A stretch of 64,000 bases of DNA from Pseudarthrobacter sp. IC2-21 (lineage in GTDB: Bacteria; Actinomycetota; Actinomycetes; Actinomycetales; Micrococcaceae), in NCBI RefSeq assembly GCF_034048115.1, contig NZ_CP139145.1, positions 1,612,001-1,676,000 on the forward strand, given 5' to 3'. Positions 63,133 to 64,000 of the stretch are shown piece after piece. Below the pieces are notes generated by a model. The model worked only from the letters and a program-made list of their open reading frames with translations, ran no database searches and was not told the origin of the DNA. Position 1 is the first letter of the stretch. Every line of letters starts with the position of its first letter. A program made the position numbers and the translations under genes.

Positions 63133-64000
63133 GTGGCAGCTCCGCAGAATTACTTGGCCGTCATCAAGGTCGTCGGCATCGGCGGCGGTGGCGTGAACGC
63201 AGTCAACCGCATGATCGAGGTAGGCCTCCGGGGTGTCGAGTTCATCGCCATCAACACAGATGCTCAGGCACTGCTGATGAGTGACGCCGACGTCAAGCTC
63301 GACGTCGGACGCGAGCTGACTCGCGGTCTCGGTGCAGGCGCCAACCCTGAGGTGGGCAAGCAGGCTGCCGAGGACCACGCTGACGAGATCGAAGAGGTCA
63401 TCCGCGGCGCCGACATGGTGTTCGTGACTGCAGGCGAAGGCGGCGGTACCGGAACCGGCGGCGCGCCCGTCGTGGCACGAATTGCCCGCTCGCTCGGTGC
63501 ACTGACCATCGGTGTGGTCACCCGCCCGTTCACCTTCGAGGGCCGCCGCCGTGCCGGCTCCGCCGAGGCCGGCATCGACGCCCTCCGCGACGAAGTTGAC
63601 ACCCTGATCGTGATCCCCAACGATCGCCTCCTTTCCATCAGCGACCGCAACGTCTCCGTCCTGGACGCTTTCCGCTCCGCTGACCAGGTCCTGCTGTCCG
63701 GTGTCCAGGGCATCACGGACCTGATCACCACGCCCGGGCTGATCAACCTGGACTTCGCCGACGTCAAGTCCGTCATGCAGGGCGCAGGCTCGGCCCTGAT
63801 GGGCATCGGCTCCGCACGCGGCGAGGACCGTGCAGTGAAGGCAGCTGAACTTGCCATCGCGTCCCCGCTCCTGGAAGCCTCCATCGACGGCGCCCATGGT
63901 GTCCTGCTCTCCATCCAGGGCGGCTCTGACCTCGGCCTGTTCGAAATCAACGAAGCAGCCCGACTCGTCCAGGAAGTGGCCCACCCGGAGGCCAACATCA
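63133..64000 (+). CDS. ftsZ: Cell division protein FtsZ, N-terminal part (3' end outside window)
   Basis: FtsZ is the tubulin-like GTPase that forms the division ring. The window shows the first 289 residues and runs off inside the gene, about 100-120 residues short of a usual actinobacterial FtsZ. The GTP-binding signature GGGTGTG is at residues 103-109, preceded by the N-terminal [13 protein letters not shown] (about 15-27) and followed by the [11 protein letters not shown] strand. The GTG at 63133 has AAGGGA upstream. The gene has its own upstream regulatory region, which carries the motif shared with parA. Confidence 0.97.
   Translation, partial: MAAPQNYLAVIKVVGIGGGGVNAVNRMIEVGLRGVEFIAINTDAQALLMSDADVKLDVGRELTRGLGAGANPEVGKQAAEDHADEIEEVIRGADMVFVTAGEGGGTGTGGAPVVARIARSLGALTIGVVTRPFTFEGRRRAGSAEAGIDALRDEVDTLIVIPNDRLLSISDRNVSVLDAFRSADQVLLSGVQGITDLITTPGLINLDFADVKSVMQGAGSALMGIGSARGEDRAVKAAELAIASPLLEASIDGAHGVLLSIQGGSDLGLFEINEAARLVQEVAHPEANI

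Overview
The window is a contiguous piece of a high-GC actinobacterial chromosome, most likely an Arthrobacter/Pseudarthrobacter-type member of the Micrococcaceae. The evidence is the strong GC bias at third codon positions, frequent GTG and TTG starts, and gene order matching conserved actinobacterial blocks. MurE also lacks the DNPR motif of diaminopimelate-adding enzymes, which fits a lysine-type peptidoglycan. There is no prophage, insertion sequence, CRISPR array or rRNA operon. Most of the window is core genome, so the most interesting signals are regulatory.

Layout. (1) 1-3.5 kb: the 3' part of pyrG, a Nudix ADP-ribose pyrophosphatase, xerD and a second Nudix protein. (2) 3.5-13.8 kb: a carbon-catabolism segment. 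It holds a 2-methylcitrate (propionate) locus, gntR-prpD-prpB-prpC, divergent from prpE, and a CitA/CitB-type two-component system next to a DctA dicarboxylate transporter. It sits between xerD and parA-scpAB, which lie closer together in many actinobacteria. (3) 14-22.2 kb: parA-scpA-scpB-rluB-tyrA-cmk-plsC-der and tRNA-Pro(GGG), with extensive stop/start overlaps. (4) 22.2-28.1 kb: a small secreted His/Asp-rich protein, an Fpg/Nei glycosylase, then gcvH-garA-ftsR-DUF151-merR (the Rv1826-Rv1830 order of Mycobacterium tuberculosis) and an orphan ParA-like ATPase. (5) 28.4-39.7 kb: pyc, fadD, a ROK glucokinase, two tandem esterases with a membrane protein, plsC and class II DAHP synthase. (6) 39.8-47.6 kb: a PASTA kinase in the pknL position, a LysM transglycosylase, an Rv2175c-like DNA-binding protein, a polyprenyl synthase, a lipoprotein, dinB and a DUF3040 protein. 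(7) 48.1-64 kb: the division and cell-wall cluster mraZ-rsmH-ftsL-ftsI-murE-murF-mraY-murD-ftsW-murG-murC-ftsQ-ftsZ, with ftsZ running off the window.

Regulation. A 13-base word occurs upstream of both parA and ftsZ, and a near match lies upstream of the second merR gene; two division-associated MerR regulators are encoded here. A 72-bp array of eight 9-bp-phased GTAACA/GTCACA-like hexamers precedes the LysM transglycosylase and resembles an MtrA operator. Three GTGG boxes at an exact 10-bp period fill the mraZ promoter spacer. Two identical TGTATACA palindromes flank the prp divergent promoters. Four genes (glucokinase, aroG, the PASTA kinase, dinB) appear to be transcribed without a leader.
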